From assembly GCA_963669975.1 (NCBI GenBank), contig CAVLJG010000010.1, forward strand, positions 27,886,821-27,950,820: a stretch of DNA of 64,000 nucleotides. Reading direction: 5' to 3'. The stretch is from Acanthoscelides obtectus. Lineage: Eukaryota > Arthropoda > Insecta > Coleoptera > Chrysomelidae. The notes beneath the pieces are model-generated. The model saw nothing but the letters and a program-made list of their open reading frames with translations. It searched no databases and was not told the origin of the DNA. This document shows, one piece after another, positions 1 to 12,200 of the stretch (positions are counted from its first letter, which is position 1; each line of letters begins with the position of its first letter). The translations under genes were made by a program, and so were the position numbers.

Positions 1-729
1 TCAACGCATTATGTGCGTAGCACGTGTTGCTGTATAGGTACTCTAGCTTATTACCCCGGCAGTTTAATCCCCCCACCAGTGTCTAGGGACCTGTTTCAGT
101 GTTGCATTGTCAATCATCAAGACTGACATTACATACCTATCTTTAACTGTCTGTTTAAAATTATATTACATATTAGGTTGGCTTGACGCTAAATACATCC
201 AGATAAAAAACTATTAAGGTATCAGTAAAATAGAACAATAATATAAATAAAAGTGACTCAGTAGAGATACCATTAATGGAATGATATTTTTTAAACAGTT
301 GGTCATAAGCAAGACGTAGCCTTAACTTCTGTATTGCCGATCCGATGCCGTAAACATCGGTCCGCCCATCGGGGCTTTTAAGAAGGCAATATTTTTTTTG
401 AAGTATCTCAACCCACGCTAGCTGTTCTTGGTCTCAAAGAGCTGCTATCTTTTGAGTTCCAGTATTTCCAGGATAAACCGTCGCCCCGTCATTGCTCCTG
501 TAGTCAGTACTAGACGTGGCCTTGCACCATATGAACTGACGCCCTAAGCCGTAATTCCAACAGAATGTTGCACCTGAATTTCAGCTATAGACCTACATTA
601 CGTCTTTTTCCGCGTCGCCAAGACATATTACTAAAAGTAATCTTAAACCATTCCCAATTTCTCGGTCTCGCGTTTCAGTTGAACGTGATATTGTAGGTTT
701 GGTGGGACATTACATATGGGGCCAACTTA
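1..729. other. No recognised gene
   Basis: I see no coding frame with recognisable motifs, no terminal inverted repeats and no RNA gene in this stretch. Base composition is mixed, with a slightly GC-richer part near 330-560. It may be decayed transposon sequence, but nothing supports a family call. Confidence 0.5.
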
Positions 730-853
730 CCTCTAGTTTCCATTAGAGGCGATATGATGGTTCCAGGAAATCCTGGAACCACAATATTCTATATTTCCCT
801 AAACACTAGGGAAACCTATTTTTCAACAGAACAATGGCAATCCCCATATTGTT
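730..853. repeat. Run of four short inverted repeats
   Basis: Four hairpin-capable inverted repeats follow one another at roughly 30-bp intervals: CCTCTA/TAGAGG (730-749), GGTTCCAGGA/TCCTGGAACC (759-780, a perfect 10-bp stem with a 2-nt spacer), TTTCCCT/AGGGAAA (794-814) and AACAAT/ATTGTT (830-853). The second is the strongest. Short frames overlap on both strands but resemble nothing I know. Function is unknown. Confidence 0.5.
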
Positions 854-2124
854 ACAATGCTGCAATCATCTGCCTCAATAACGCTCAATTCAGCCTCCGC
901 CCCTGGTCTCCTATATCTCCTTTTATCTACGGAACATTTATGGGATGTGATAGTAAGGATAGTTACCTCACTTTTCACGAACGCTAGCAGCTCTTCGATA
1001 CGAAGTATAAGTATCGTCAGATGAGAGACTTCCAAGAAGACATAAATCACCTCCTCGGAAGCATGTCCCAACTACTAGAATGCATACTGCATCAGAATGG
1101 CCCTGCACATTAGGGAATCAAACAATACAGTATATGTACAGTATTAAATTCGGAACTTAACCACGACTTGCTCTTGCTCATGCTTAAAGGTATATAAAAT
1201 TTCAATCAAATATTCCAGTTTCTTTGGGTGACAGCAAACTCTCACCGGTCTGCATGAAAAACGCAGATCCATGGAAATTTAAACATAATCTTGTCATTGT
1301 TCTGGAATCGATCCTCCCATACCATGCGCTGACATCAAAATAATAATACATAATGCAAAATCGGCTACCACTAAGCGCCGAAAATCAACATTGTCTGGAA
1401 TCCCTGTCTGGTCTCGGTATTATCGATATAAAGATTGAATCCACGCCACAAAATATTAATGTTACGTACTAGAGTTCTTGATCCCATGTTTCAATGCAGG
1501 ATCGAAATCAATGGACTCTTTGTCTTCGAAAGCCATCTATCTGGCTTTACTGTTGCTTTTTTTATTGAAATCGATGCTTTGAATAATCATTGTTGACAGC
1601 AGATCATCCCTTGTGAATAGAGCAGACCTGGAGATTGAGAAAGCTTCGTGTATTAACCATCTGTATTGGAGAATATTAGTTTTTGGAGAGAAAGAAAGTC
1701 GTTTCATTGTGCATTTTCAGCACACTCATTATCCCTTCGTAAATATGTACAATGCTGTCAATTCATTCATCACAACTCATTACTGTTGCAATCTACTTGT
1801 CTCACAATATATTTCCCAATCTTGGTTCATTGGTTTTTATAACTTACAATGAAAAAAAAAGATTAAGATAATAGACAAGTAAATCTATTGCAGGGATAAT
1901 ATCCAAATGGGCAATGAGGGAATGTGGAATATGGCTTAACTCCGTAACTGGACAATGAGTTGACAGTAAAAGGGAAATGTAGCTCAACCATCCTAAAAAA
2001 GCTAATTCAACATCAGAAGAGGTAAAAGGATCATGAGACCTGCGATTGCGATTGGAAGAGATAGTGATAACGTCTGATACTGAAAAAGAGCTTTGGATGT
2101 CCAGAGTTCAAACAGTTATATTTA
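854..2124. other. No recognised gene
   Basis: Short frames only and no recognisable protein motifs. The sequence looks like ordinary AT-rich intergenic DNA up to the Tc1 element. Confidence 0.5.
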
Positions 2125-2126
2125 TA

Positions 2127-2180
2127 CTAAGTGACATATAAATCCGAACACCCAGTTTAAATGGTTTTATTTTAATAAAA
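2127..2180 (+). repeat. Left terminal inverted repeat of the Tc1 element
   Basis: This 54-bp arm matches the reverse complement of 3447-3500 except for one T/A difference in the ATGG versus AAGG stretch. Confidence 0.93.
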
Positions 2181-2264
2181 TTTTGTATTAAGTACTTAAT
2201 GAAGCATAATAAGTAAATGATAAAAATTTCAAAATGATTGCACTGCTTTAAAGCCCTTTGACCT

Positions 2265-3259
2265 TTAATAATGTGTGGATGCACCCTGATGTGCTACGCA
2301 TTCTCCAACGCGCCTAGGCATGCTTCTGATCAGGTGGTCAATGTCCTCCTGTGGTATCTCATTCCAGGCAACCACCAACTCCTCTCGAAGTGCTTCTAGA
2401 GTCTGAGGAGGACGTCGCAAATTGAGCAATCTCCTACCCATCATATCCCACACGTGTTCAATTGGGGATAAGTCGGGAGATCTTGGTGGCCATGGTAACA
2501 ATGTGACATCATTATGTTGAAAGAAGTCTATTGTGACTCTTGCAACATGTGGTCGGGCATTATCTTGTTGGAAAATTGGATCTGCCAGAACTTCGTGGAT
2601 ATAACGCTGCGCGTTCATGTTACCTCTGATGAAGATTAAAGGTGACCTGGAACCATAAGCTATAGCACCCCAAACCATAACTCCAACAGTGTGATGAACA
2701 TGTCTTTCAACAAAAAACTGTGGATTCCTCCTTTCACCACGCCGCATTCTAACCTTGGCACGACCATCGTGCATGCCTAAACAAGATCGAGACTCGTCAC
2801 TAAAGACAATACTGTTCCATTCCTGATCCCAGAGTGACCGTTGTCCGCACCACGTCGGTGTTCTCGAGTTAAAGGGAGGACCCAGTGTGGCCGGTATGAA
2901 AACACGCCAAAACTTCTAATTCGTCGGTAAACACTTCGCATGCCAATAGGTCTTCCGTGTTCTGCAAACCATTCATTTGCAATGGACCTGGTAGAGGAGA
3001 AACGGTCCCTTAAGGCCAATAATCTTAGGCGCCGATCTTCACGGTCTGTTGTTCTACGGCGGCGTCCAGTGCCCCTTGCTCTTTGCGTACGGCCTTCTCG
3101 AATCCATGCCTGACAACACCTACCCACAGTGTCTACACTTCTTTGCACTCTAACTGCAATTGCCCGAAAAGAAAGTCCAGCTTCCCGAAGTCCCACTATA
3201 CGGCCCCTATCAAACTCACTAAGTTGACGAAATCGTACAGGTCTCCATACTCTAGGCAT
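2265..3259 (-). pseudogene. Tc1 transposase, frameshifted (DD34E)
   Basis: The gene reads from ATG at 3259 to a stop at 2265 but needs a frame change near 2830-2860. The upstream part (about 125 residues in frame) holds the DNA-binding domain: a helix-turn-helix starting with RQLSEFDRGRIVGLREAGLS, an arginine-rich GRRRRTT linker and a second helix-turn-helix. The downstream part holds the DDE domain. The first Asp is in FSDES just upstream of the second frame's first Met, the second is in FQQDNARPH and the Glu is in SPDLSPIEHVW. Exactly 34 residues separate the second Asp and the Glu, which is the Tc1 signature. About 15 residues normally found before FQQDNARPH are missing. The two frames total about 330 residues, against roughly 340 in intact relatives. 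The frameshift and the deletion both argue that it is inactive. Confidence 0.92.
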
Positions 3260-3446
3260 CGTAACCGATCGTAAAGGATATCAAGAACCAAAATCCGCCA
3301 ACGTTGATTCTTTACTGCGGCTGAAATATTCGTTTTTAGAGCGTTAGTGAATTAAAAAAAAGCAGTATAAAAACCGGAATGTCCAACTGATAAAGCTGAA
3401 CATTTTTTCACTTGTTATTTACAGTAAGATAAATACATTCCCCAAC

Positions 3447-3500
3447 TTTTATTAAAATAAAACCTTTTAAACTGGGTGTTCGGATTTATATGTCACTTAG
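3447..3500 (-). repeat. Right terminal inverted repeat of the Tc1 element
   Basis: Reverse-complement partner of 2127-2180, directly followed by the TA duplication. Confidence 0.93.
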
Positions 3501-3502
3501 TA

Positions 3503-4851
3503 TATATACTAGAGTATAGATGCAAGCATATTATGTAATATTAAAATCGATTGCAAATCTTTATAGTTTGATCGCAGTGAATTGAATTTTATTAGGAAAC
3601 TAGTATTCTTTTACGTGTTATCTCAGTAACAAGATATTTTTGAATTACTAGCAAATTTTTTTGCTGCTTTCCAGATTCTCAAAAATTGCCAATGATTCAT
3701 TTCACTTATATCTGACTTCTCTAAATAACGTCAAAGAACTTCTGTTCAAAATTCAGAAGTAATTAAAGCAATAAGTGCATGAAATGGCGGAGTACTGTAC
3801 TGCCACAGATAATTCTAAAGATTATTCATCAGACTGTTATCTGTAGTATATAAATAATCCGTGCACTTGAACATAACTTTATAGAGCACACTCTGACAAG
3901 AAGAATTGCGCAAGTAGTGCAAAAGGTTATACCAGTGGGAAATGCCATGGAAACGTTATAAGATGCGCAGTTTTCTTCTCGAGTGAACATAACCAATACT
4001 AGCTTCGCTCCAGCAGATAAAGGCTATTCAGGAAACGTCGCGATCTAAAGAAAGGGTGAATGCTAGTATTAATTAAAAGTTATATTAACACAGCAAATGT
4101 TAGGTATCGCGTGCAGCTTTCCTGTTTACGTAATGAATACAAACACACGTGAGCCGTTTCCTCCCTCATAACTTATATAATGGCGAGTCATATTTCTACG
4201 TGACCTTTTTACGGATGTTCGCACATATTTTTGGATCCTCATTTGTCATACTGTTTCCGGTCAAGAACACGCGTTTGTGTTTGCGAGTTTGTACGGGAAA
4301 AAGTTCTTCGAAGTCTTAGCTGAACTTTTGCCCTGTCCCAACCCCAGTCTCGGTTGGCGCGTAGTGGGTGAAATCACTTGACAGATCGTCCTTTCCCCAA
4401 AAATATTCTCTCCAAATTTCCAGATTTAGTAGATTCAGATGGATAGCTAAATAAAGGCATGCGTCAATTTACAGAAATTTCTTACTTAGGAAAATGATTT
4501 GGTAGATTTTATTACATATAATGTATACGGCAACAATTTCAGAAGCTGTACTTAAATTGCTACTGGTTACAGAAAGTACTGGGGGATAGATCGCAATGTC
4601 AATAAAAGACGAACTCGCAACATGGAGTTGGTTACGATTCCACATCATTCTACGAATTATTGCATGAATGAACCAGTTACAAGGGTTCTTAGATCTGTCA
4701 ACGCTGCTGTAAGCTACAACATAGATGTTTTCAACAGCACTATTAGGCATATCAAAAAGCATATGAAAGATGTGTCTATTTAACTTTGGTTTGTTAGGTT
4801 TCAAACATAAGTAGTGTCACATGAATCTTTAGTTGTATGTATTGGGAAACC
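3503..4851. other. No recognised gene
   Basis: Nothing recognisable: no long frames with known motifs and no obvious inverted or tandem repeats. It ends at the AAAT microsatellite. Confidence 0.5.
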
Positions 4852-5050
<199 letters not shown>

Positions 5051-5366
5051 ATTCTCAAATAAAATTGTTCACTGAGACTTTCCACCAACCTATCAAGCCG
5101 GCTCCTCACGGTGGCTGGTAGTTTCATCATTCATCCCACCAACCTATTAAACTAGCACTATAAAATGACCTGAGCGGTGAAGAACCCTGAAATAGGAATT
5201 TTTGGAAATTGCATCTCACCTAAAGAAACCCTTGATTGTATCCAAAATTTATCAGAAGCTCTGTGATGTGATACTTAAGGAGTATGCAGAAGTATCGTTA
5301 AAATGGTTGCTGAAAATAGGCGCTGGCGGGAGGAGTGTCAAGAGACCGTCAAGCATATAGCATATA
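5051..5366. other. Short spacer with a small direct repeat
   Basis: The motif CCACCAACCTAT occurs twice about 45 bp apart (near 5092 and 5137). No gene is visible. Confidence 0.45.
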
Positions 5367-5566
5367 GGCAGCAGCGGTGGCCGCAGTAGTAGACTCTTCG
5401 GTCTCCTGATCAGTCGCCGTGCGCTGTGCGGGTTCGAGTCCCGTCCCAGGAGAAATTTTTCTCTTGGCTATGGATGTTGTGATTGTCCGTAGGTGGTAGA
5501 TGATCTCTGACTGTCGAACGCGGAGGTACCACCCGGCGGTTCTCGTAGGCGGAGCCAGAATGTATG
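5367..5566 (+). mobile_element. tRNA-derived SINE, copy 1
   Basis: A tRNA-like head carries the two internal RNA polymerase III promoter boxes: an A-box-like TGGCCGCAGTAG near 5378 and a near-perfect B box GGTTCGAGTCC at 5431-5441. It is followed by a family-specific body containing CTCTTGGCTATGGATGTTGT and a tail part with CTCTGACTGTCGAACGC and ACCACCCGGCGG. The same order occurs at 9032-9220 (plus), 51895-52044 (minus) and, deleted, at 58263-58340 (plus). The head does not fold into a complete tRNA, so this is a SINE and not a tRNA gene. Transposition would use a LINE's enzymes; I could not identify the partner LINE. Confidence 0.85.
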
Positions 5567-6429
5567 CATATTGCATGCACACGTGTTAACTCGCCAGAGT
5601 CCGTGTGGCGTCCCCCCCCCCTTTTCATGTATCCCCCTATAGCCCCACGGTACCCAATGGGTGCTTAGGCCTTAGGCCTTCGTGGTAGCTGAAGTATAAA
5701 AAAAATGTACATGTATAACTACGGTTTATATACAAGTTGTAAAGCATCACGTCTGTACACTTACTAATCTATACCTGAGGAAGGTTTAAAGGTATGGTTT
5801 TATCCTCGAACCCATCATCGGTTTTACAATTAGCAGTCGCAACAAGTACCAACATCTTCCCCGTCAGCGTCGAGTCGGCAACAGCGCCGACAGCTATCGC
5901 CCCACTCAACCAGACATTTTATTTGCACCAGCTGTTATCTGCAACTTCATACGCTTGAAACTATTGCTAACATAGTATTGTAAGTAATGCTGTGAACTCC
6001 AAATCACGTTCTGTATCTTTGATGGCATTAGTAAATTGACAGTTTGCAATTTTTGGTTGCTATAATGTTAACACCACCTACATGTTCAGCGGCTAAAACT
6101 GCAGAGCAAAAAGCTAGCGCTCGTACAGATACGGTGACATTCGCAATTTGGCTGACATCGTAATATGTACGAGATAGAAGCGCAATAAGCGTGCGATGTG
6201 TATGTTAAGAAGAGATAGACGCACCTCGTTGCCTAGAAGCCCGAGGTCGAGGACACGGAAGCCATCGGCTCACTCTTTCTAACGCACATATCGAACGCTT
6301 GGCGCATTTCTCTCTTGTACACATTAAGACGTCAGTGGACTTTTTTTTCAGTGTATAAAAGCTAGTAATCAATGTATCTCAAAAAGTATTTGGCGCATGA
6401 ACATGCAATTTAGAAAGAAGATGGATTAT
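5567..6429. other. No recognised gene
   Basis: Contains a run of 10 C (about 5612-5621) and a TTAGGCC duplication near 5668. Nothing else is recognised. Confidence 0.45.
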
Positions 6430-6850
6430 GGCGAGAATGTGTCAGGTAAGAACGAATTTTGCGATAGGGCTGGACTAAGGGTGGCTAAGGCGAAATATAT
6501 CGAAAAGCATAAATATAGATATTCATTATACATGGAATCTCAAAACTAGTTGATATATAAACATAAATTTCTTAAGGAGGCGCTTTATGGTCAGACAATA
6601 TCAGCCAAGAACGGATTTTGGGGCAGGGCTGGATTAAGGGGGGTAAGGGCATTCTCATATTTTTTACGAAGATGCTTCGTTTTTCATACTAGAGCTCTAA
6701 AATTTACCAAGGAGGTAGAAAATGTCAGTTAAAAAGGGATTTTGCAACCGAGCTGAATTTAGGGGGCTAAGAGCATTCACAAGTCTGTATGAAAGTCCTT
6801 TGTTCTTCACTAGAGATTTGATAGGTAGTTTATAGGCAAGGGGGTATACA
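6430..6850 (+). repeat. Diverged tandem repeat, three units
   Basis: A block of about 60 bp containing AAGAACGRATTTTG, RGGGCTGGAYTAAGGG and GYTAAGGCRWA recurs at about 6440, 6598 and 6723. The intervening parts share pieces such as CATACTAGAGCT/TTCACTAGAGAT. Period is about 125-160 bp and identity looks like roughly 70 percent. No protein motif is seen. It may be an old minisatellite or part of an unrecognised element. Confidence 0.5.
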
Positions 6851-9031
6851 GGGCACCTGCGAATTTGAAATTTGGTGAACTTTTTGATAGATACCTAATT
6901 ACTGGCAATAATGAGACTATTTAGCGTGGATTTACAATAAGAACAGATTTTGTGAAAGTGATCTACACTAGCTTTACGCGGTTTTATCCACCAAGCGCAT
7001 AGGTGGCACCGCTTAATCGTGCATTTTCACGGAAATGAGGTACTGCTCGGTCATAAAAAGTATCCTATATATATTATTGTAACAAATTCACGAATACACG
7101 AACTACAATACCGTATAAAGAAAAGTAAACACATAATCTCTTATGTTGTCTCAGACCAACTGCGTTGTTGTACCTGTTTACATGTTGAACGAACAACAAA
7201 AATACGCAATATCGCAAGCAAGCAAGTTGGTTGTCAATTTTCAAGGACCATCAAAGGTACAAAACGCGATTGGTAGTTAAGGAGTCACTCAAAAACAAAT
7301 ATTCTTAGTGCCAATTTCTATCATCCGCAGTCGCGGGTAACAGCTAGTCACGTATAAATCTAAAGGAAGCCACGAAGTTTGTTAATTTGTCATGTTCCAT
7401 TACATTTTTTTCGATAGCCATCAATCCCGTAGTGTCAAAAACTTTCGATGAAACCACCCTTATTTCCAACAATGCTTTCTTATACTATAAAACGCCAATA
7501 ATAAATGGAGTTACGGCTATAAAACGACGCTACGTAGCTGATGGAATCGGGATCACAAAATGTTACTGTTACGAAATCGAATTATCGATTTTGAAACCCC
7601 CTCAACTCAACCGTTGTTAATTTTTATTATAATTGACGCCTGGTGTAATCAGTATCGGCAGAAAATAATTTATGGGGAACAACAGCAAAGCTGGAGGTAG
7701 AGATGTCAAATCTATCATCTCGATCAAACGAAAAATGAATGTTCTTGTCTATCTGTGGAGATTACCCGTATCCACATAAGAGGCATTAATATACCGTTGC
7801 TCTGATACTTATTACCTCCTTATTTAATGAGTTGATAAACATGGTAAACTGTCTCTAACAGTACCAGAGGATACAAATGCCTTAACTTTTTCTATTTCTA
7901 TACATATAAGCTGTATACAGGTCCAACGACATTAGTTATACTAACGGTGGATCAACTATAGAGTTAGAGATGATGGATTCTTGTCTCCGTTCACCCACAA
8001 ATTCAGGTATGAGTCTGGTATCTGATTCTACAATTGTATAACAGAACATAAAGAGACACGGAAGGAATGATCCAATGTCACTTATATGCATCCCACAGCC
8101 CAATTAGGATTTCAAACACACCTTATTGGAGGTTATGAGATGGGCGGCTATTGTTATTGTGGCAAATTGATCTCTAAGTTCCCTGAGCTTGAAGGGCACA
8201 TATGATGGAGCAGATTATAAATTCATTGGCCCTCACAGCTAACGAAGCAGCAAGCTCTCTTGAAAACCCGAGCTGGTCATCTCAAAATGAGATTATTTTA
8301 CTGAAGAAGCAATTGTTAAAAGAAGAAAATACTAGTAGGAAAAAAGGTAACCATCACGGTCCCAGAGGTGATAAGGATGCAGAAGCAAATTCGAATAGTT
8401 TTACCACAATGGCAAGAAGGTTCATTTTTAGTTTTGGTAACTGTTAACAGTAACAAAGAAGTCCAGTTTCAAACAGAAGGTCGACGAAAAGATATTCTTC
8501 TCAAAGCTAGGAGGATACGGTAATAAGGATTTATAATAATGAAGACTTGGAGAGGCTAGAGAAAGATGTATTTAAACATGCCAGGAATTTAAAGGACGTG
8601 TAATGTAAAGACGGCCAAGCTTTCGTTGAGAAAGAAGATAGAGGTGTGGACAGTTGAAATTGTTTCAAAGGCTGATATGGATGCTTCAAAAGTAAAGTGA
8701 ATGTGGACCAGGTAAAAATGTATGAGACTTCTTAAGGAATCTTGAAAAAAATCTGACACAGCTTCATTTACATTTGCATATCATACATACAGGTATACAT
8801 TTTGACTGCTTGGATTTTCATAATACGTATATTGACACCTTCCACAGCTGCATTGAAATGAATCAATTTATCTCAATTAACAATTTCACCCAATCGTATC
8901 AATAATACTACTGCTCCTCTCAGAGTTGCAAACCTAGTTTCTATTAATTTAAAAATATTTGATGAAGGTTACCAATGAACTGATGATGCGTCTGATCACT
9001 TCTGCCTCCTTAACTGGGATAAAATGTTCAA
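6851..9031. other. No recognised gene
   Basis: Several short frames. The most gene-like in composition is 8202-8447 on the plus strand (81 codons, with a Lys/Glu-rich middle), but it matches no family I know and could be chance. No repeats or inverted ends were spotted. Confidence 0.45.
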
Positions 9032-9220
9032 GGCAGCAGTGGTGGCCGCAGTAGTAGACCCTTCGGTCTCCTGATCAGTCGCTGTGTGCTGTGAGGGTTC
9101 AAATCCCGTCCCAAGAGAATTTTTTCTCTTGGCTATCGATGCTGTGGTAGGCGGTCTCTGACTGTCGAACGCAGAGGGACCACCCGGCGGATGTCGTAGG
9201 CGAGGCCAGACTGTCTGCAT
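9032..9220 (+). mobile_element. tRNA-derived SINE, copy 2
   Basis: Co-linear with the copy at 5367-5566: the same GGCAGCAG start, A-box-like TGGCCGCAGTAG, a mutated B box GGTTCAAATCC at 9096-9106, then CTCTTGGCTATCGATGCTGT and CTCTGACTGTCGAACGC. It lacks about 15 bp after the TGCTGTGG segment relative to copy 1. The C-to-T and G-to-A changes in the B box are what decay of methylated CpG would produce. Confidence 0.85.
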
Positions 9221-12200
9221 GTTCCTTTCCCCTGTATATAAAAATTTCTAGCAGATAATGTAACTTAACTCCAAAAATCATAAAAAATAATCATGTTTCT
9301 TGTTTGATTAACTTTTTGACTGGCGGGGATATCTATCTGTCCCTTGCAGGTGCCAAGTCTAACGACGATCACGTCCCGTGGTGGAGGGTGCGAAATGTAT
9401 CTTTTACATTTGCTGGTTTTGAATTTAAAGTAGGAACACAAACATAGTTTTTATGATAGTTGCAGATTAACTGATACCACTTCTTGGAGAATATTTGAAC
9501 ACCATCATGGTTTGTTGTATCTTGAAATTGCAAGTGAAGTATCTGAAAATTCTTACATACAGTGGACCTTCGTCATAGTTTACAATCCTGATTATGATAA
9601 CCTTTGGCTGATGTGTTGTATCATCAAATCGATGAACAAATATAATAAAGCTCTGATATACGACTCTTTCACACCGGCGGCCGTCGGTGATCAAGTTCTC
9701 TTCTACCGCTACACCAACGGGCTTTGCTCCTCAGAGTTCTCTTCCATGATGCCGCTGCGCGATGTGCCTGCCATACAGATCCGGCTGCTTCGGTACAAAA
9801 AAAAATGACTACAGAGGAAGCTTCTACTTCCATTGTATGCTGGCTGGGGAGATAGCGCAGCATAATCACTAGTTGCGTTCGGCACTTGAAAAGACTTTAA
9901 CTGTAAAAAAGGCGATTTTTAAAGGAATTACCAATGTAGCCAAAAATGTTGCTGGAAGTCGCAAGCGGACAAGTGGAGAAAAAAAAGTCGCTAGAGCATA
10001 CAAAAATCGCTAAGTCTGGCAACAGTGTTGTTTTGTCCAGATGAGACATCACTCAGTCGCGACTAGAATAGTGATGGGACATTTTATTCATACTGATCGG
10101 TGTACGAAAATAACTGAATGACTCGGCACACTGAAAGTGCGGAAAGTGATTTTTCTCAGGTATCAAAAGGAACTAAGGAACAGTCAAATAAGAATTCCAT
10201 CTGACACGCAAGAAATATGTGTCGAAATCAGGTTTAAGCATTATATGGAAATGTTTTATTGATATCGATGAATTTATAGAATATCCAAAGGTCTGAAAAA
10301 TCTTTGGAAGATTTGAAAATCTCCAGAAAATATATAAACACGGCCAACAGTCAAACGAGTCAAACATCTTTCGGAAGCAAGTATCAAGAACTACAGGCTC
10401 CCTGACATGTGAGGCAACTTGAAGTGAGATCAGATTATAACTGAGAAAGTAGCCAAAATAGAAGCTACTGAAATCAGCCTTGTGTGGTCTAAACTGTTGA
10501 ACATTACCAAGCTATTCAATCGCGTTTTCTTTCAGTGAAAGCAGTGTTGGACTGGTGCATATTCCAAATTCTTATAACAGAACCAACTTATATATTCATG
10601 TTTTTTTGGGGCTCATTTTGAACTAGTTTTTCACTCATTGTAGAAACATACAGAACTTGAAGCAACTCGGGCTGATGCTGTGCACTGTCTTCTGCTTCGA
10701 TTTCCATCTTTGAACGCAGCCGTGCTGTTCGCTCGCGGTTTACTATCATTTTTTTCGATGATTCATCATAGTAACACGGAAAAGGACAAAAACGAAAAAT
10801 ATGCTTTATTGACAGGTTACTGCGCCCGGCACGAAATGAGAGTTGTTTAATGTTGTTTTGGGAGCAAATTTAGGACGAAAGGTATTAACTAAGGTGGAAT
10901 ACTTTAAAAACAAAAACTGCGCTAGTTTTATCAGAAGAAAACACTATACCTCTGAGCCACAGAAGCAAAGCGAATCTCAGGCTTTCGATTCTCCCATATC
11001 ACTAGTGTAATGAAATGACATTTTGTCCCTTCTTGGATTACTTGAAATAGTGGTGTGCTTTCTAGTTCGTTTCATTAAGTTGCGTTCAGTTCTAGGAACT
11101 AGTTCGTGAACAAAATACTTTATGCAACAATACCACAAAAAAAATATATACAGAAACAGAGCAGATATTCCAGTCTTTCAGTCGAGATATCGTAAAAACG
11201 ATTCATTCCATATTTTTTAACCGTTCCAAAGCATTCCATAGATCGCAAATGTATCCCATCACTAACATTATACTAATTTCGAATGTCAATTCCGATCTTC
11301 TTTGGTCTCTTCTCTTTCTCCAACGTCACTGTACTCTGTTTTGTGCTTACTTGTCGTGTTATTTGTGGAATTTTGGAAGAACAAAATTCCGTATAAAGAA
11401 TGTTCCATCCAAGATTTTTTTGTGCAGAATTACGTATTACACTGTCGTGTACACACTAAATTTACACTAACCCCAAATACGTGGTTATGTTGAGTGTACC
11501 ATGTACCATCACCGATGGTGCGACTGATTATACACTGAAATCCAAACAAAAGCTGCAACTGCAATTGTATGTATGAAAGTTGAAAATGTTGAACAGTTTC
11601 GGACCAGTGGTGTTAAAATATCGGTGAGGAACTGGAAAGAAGTGTAAAATGCAAAAGCTAACAAATATTTGAGTGAAAATGCTTTTTCTTGTAAGGGTTT
11701 GGAAGTGCAAGTTTGCAAATGTAAGATAAACTATAAACACACGGTAGGTGATGTGATGTGATAATCGCATATGGATTACAAAGGTTGCAATAAACATGGA
11801 GAAACCTTTAGCTAAACTGAAAAAAAATGGATTTTACTCAGACATCAAGCATTTTTCTAAATTTTTTGCTCAGTTTTATATAATTTCATAATATTTAATA
11901 AACTGAAAACATTTCAATTCCAGTCATCTCATATTTTACGGTATTTTGTTTTGAATACTTTGATGCTATTTGCTGCCAAAAATTTGGCAGTGAGATCTTG
12001 AGGCTGATTGGGTATATTTAACTGACTGTTTGGTACTCGTACCCTATTGGTGCAGAATAATGGTTTGTTTAATTATGAAAACTACCCTTGTTATAGCAAA
12101 AAAAAGTTATTTATTTCCTTCATAACATCAATATTATATTCATTTGGCCGCTATGGCAGGAATAGGGATGTGTTAGTTGTTGGTATGCTTAGTGTGAACC

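Larger units (their letters stand above)
2127..3500 (-). mobile_element. Tc1-type DNA transposon, dead copy
   Basis: A 1374-bp element bounded by 54-bp terminal inverted repeats that differ at a single base. It is flanked by TA at 2125-2126 and 3501-3502, the target-site duplication of the Tc1/mariner superfamily. The ends begin CTAAGTGACATATAAATC. One decayed transposase lies between them on the minus strand. The near-identical inverted repeats suggest a fairly recent insertion even though the gene is broken. Confidence 0.93.

Noticed and set aside
1380..1600. Peptide resembling LINE linker (STLSGIPVW...)
   Set aside because: Only a few residues match and frames break at once; could be chance.
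5378..5450. Possible tRNA gene (good A and B boxes)
   Set aside because: The sequence does not give a full cloverleaf with an acceptor stem and recurs elsewhere with the same non-tRNA body, so it is a SINE head.
8202..8447. 81-codon plus frame with charged middle
   Set aside because: No family resemblance, no supporting codon bias or partner exon; reported only within the unassigned stretch.
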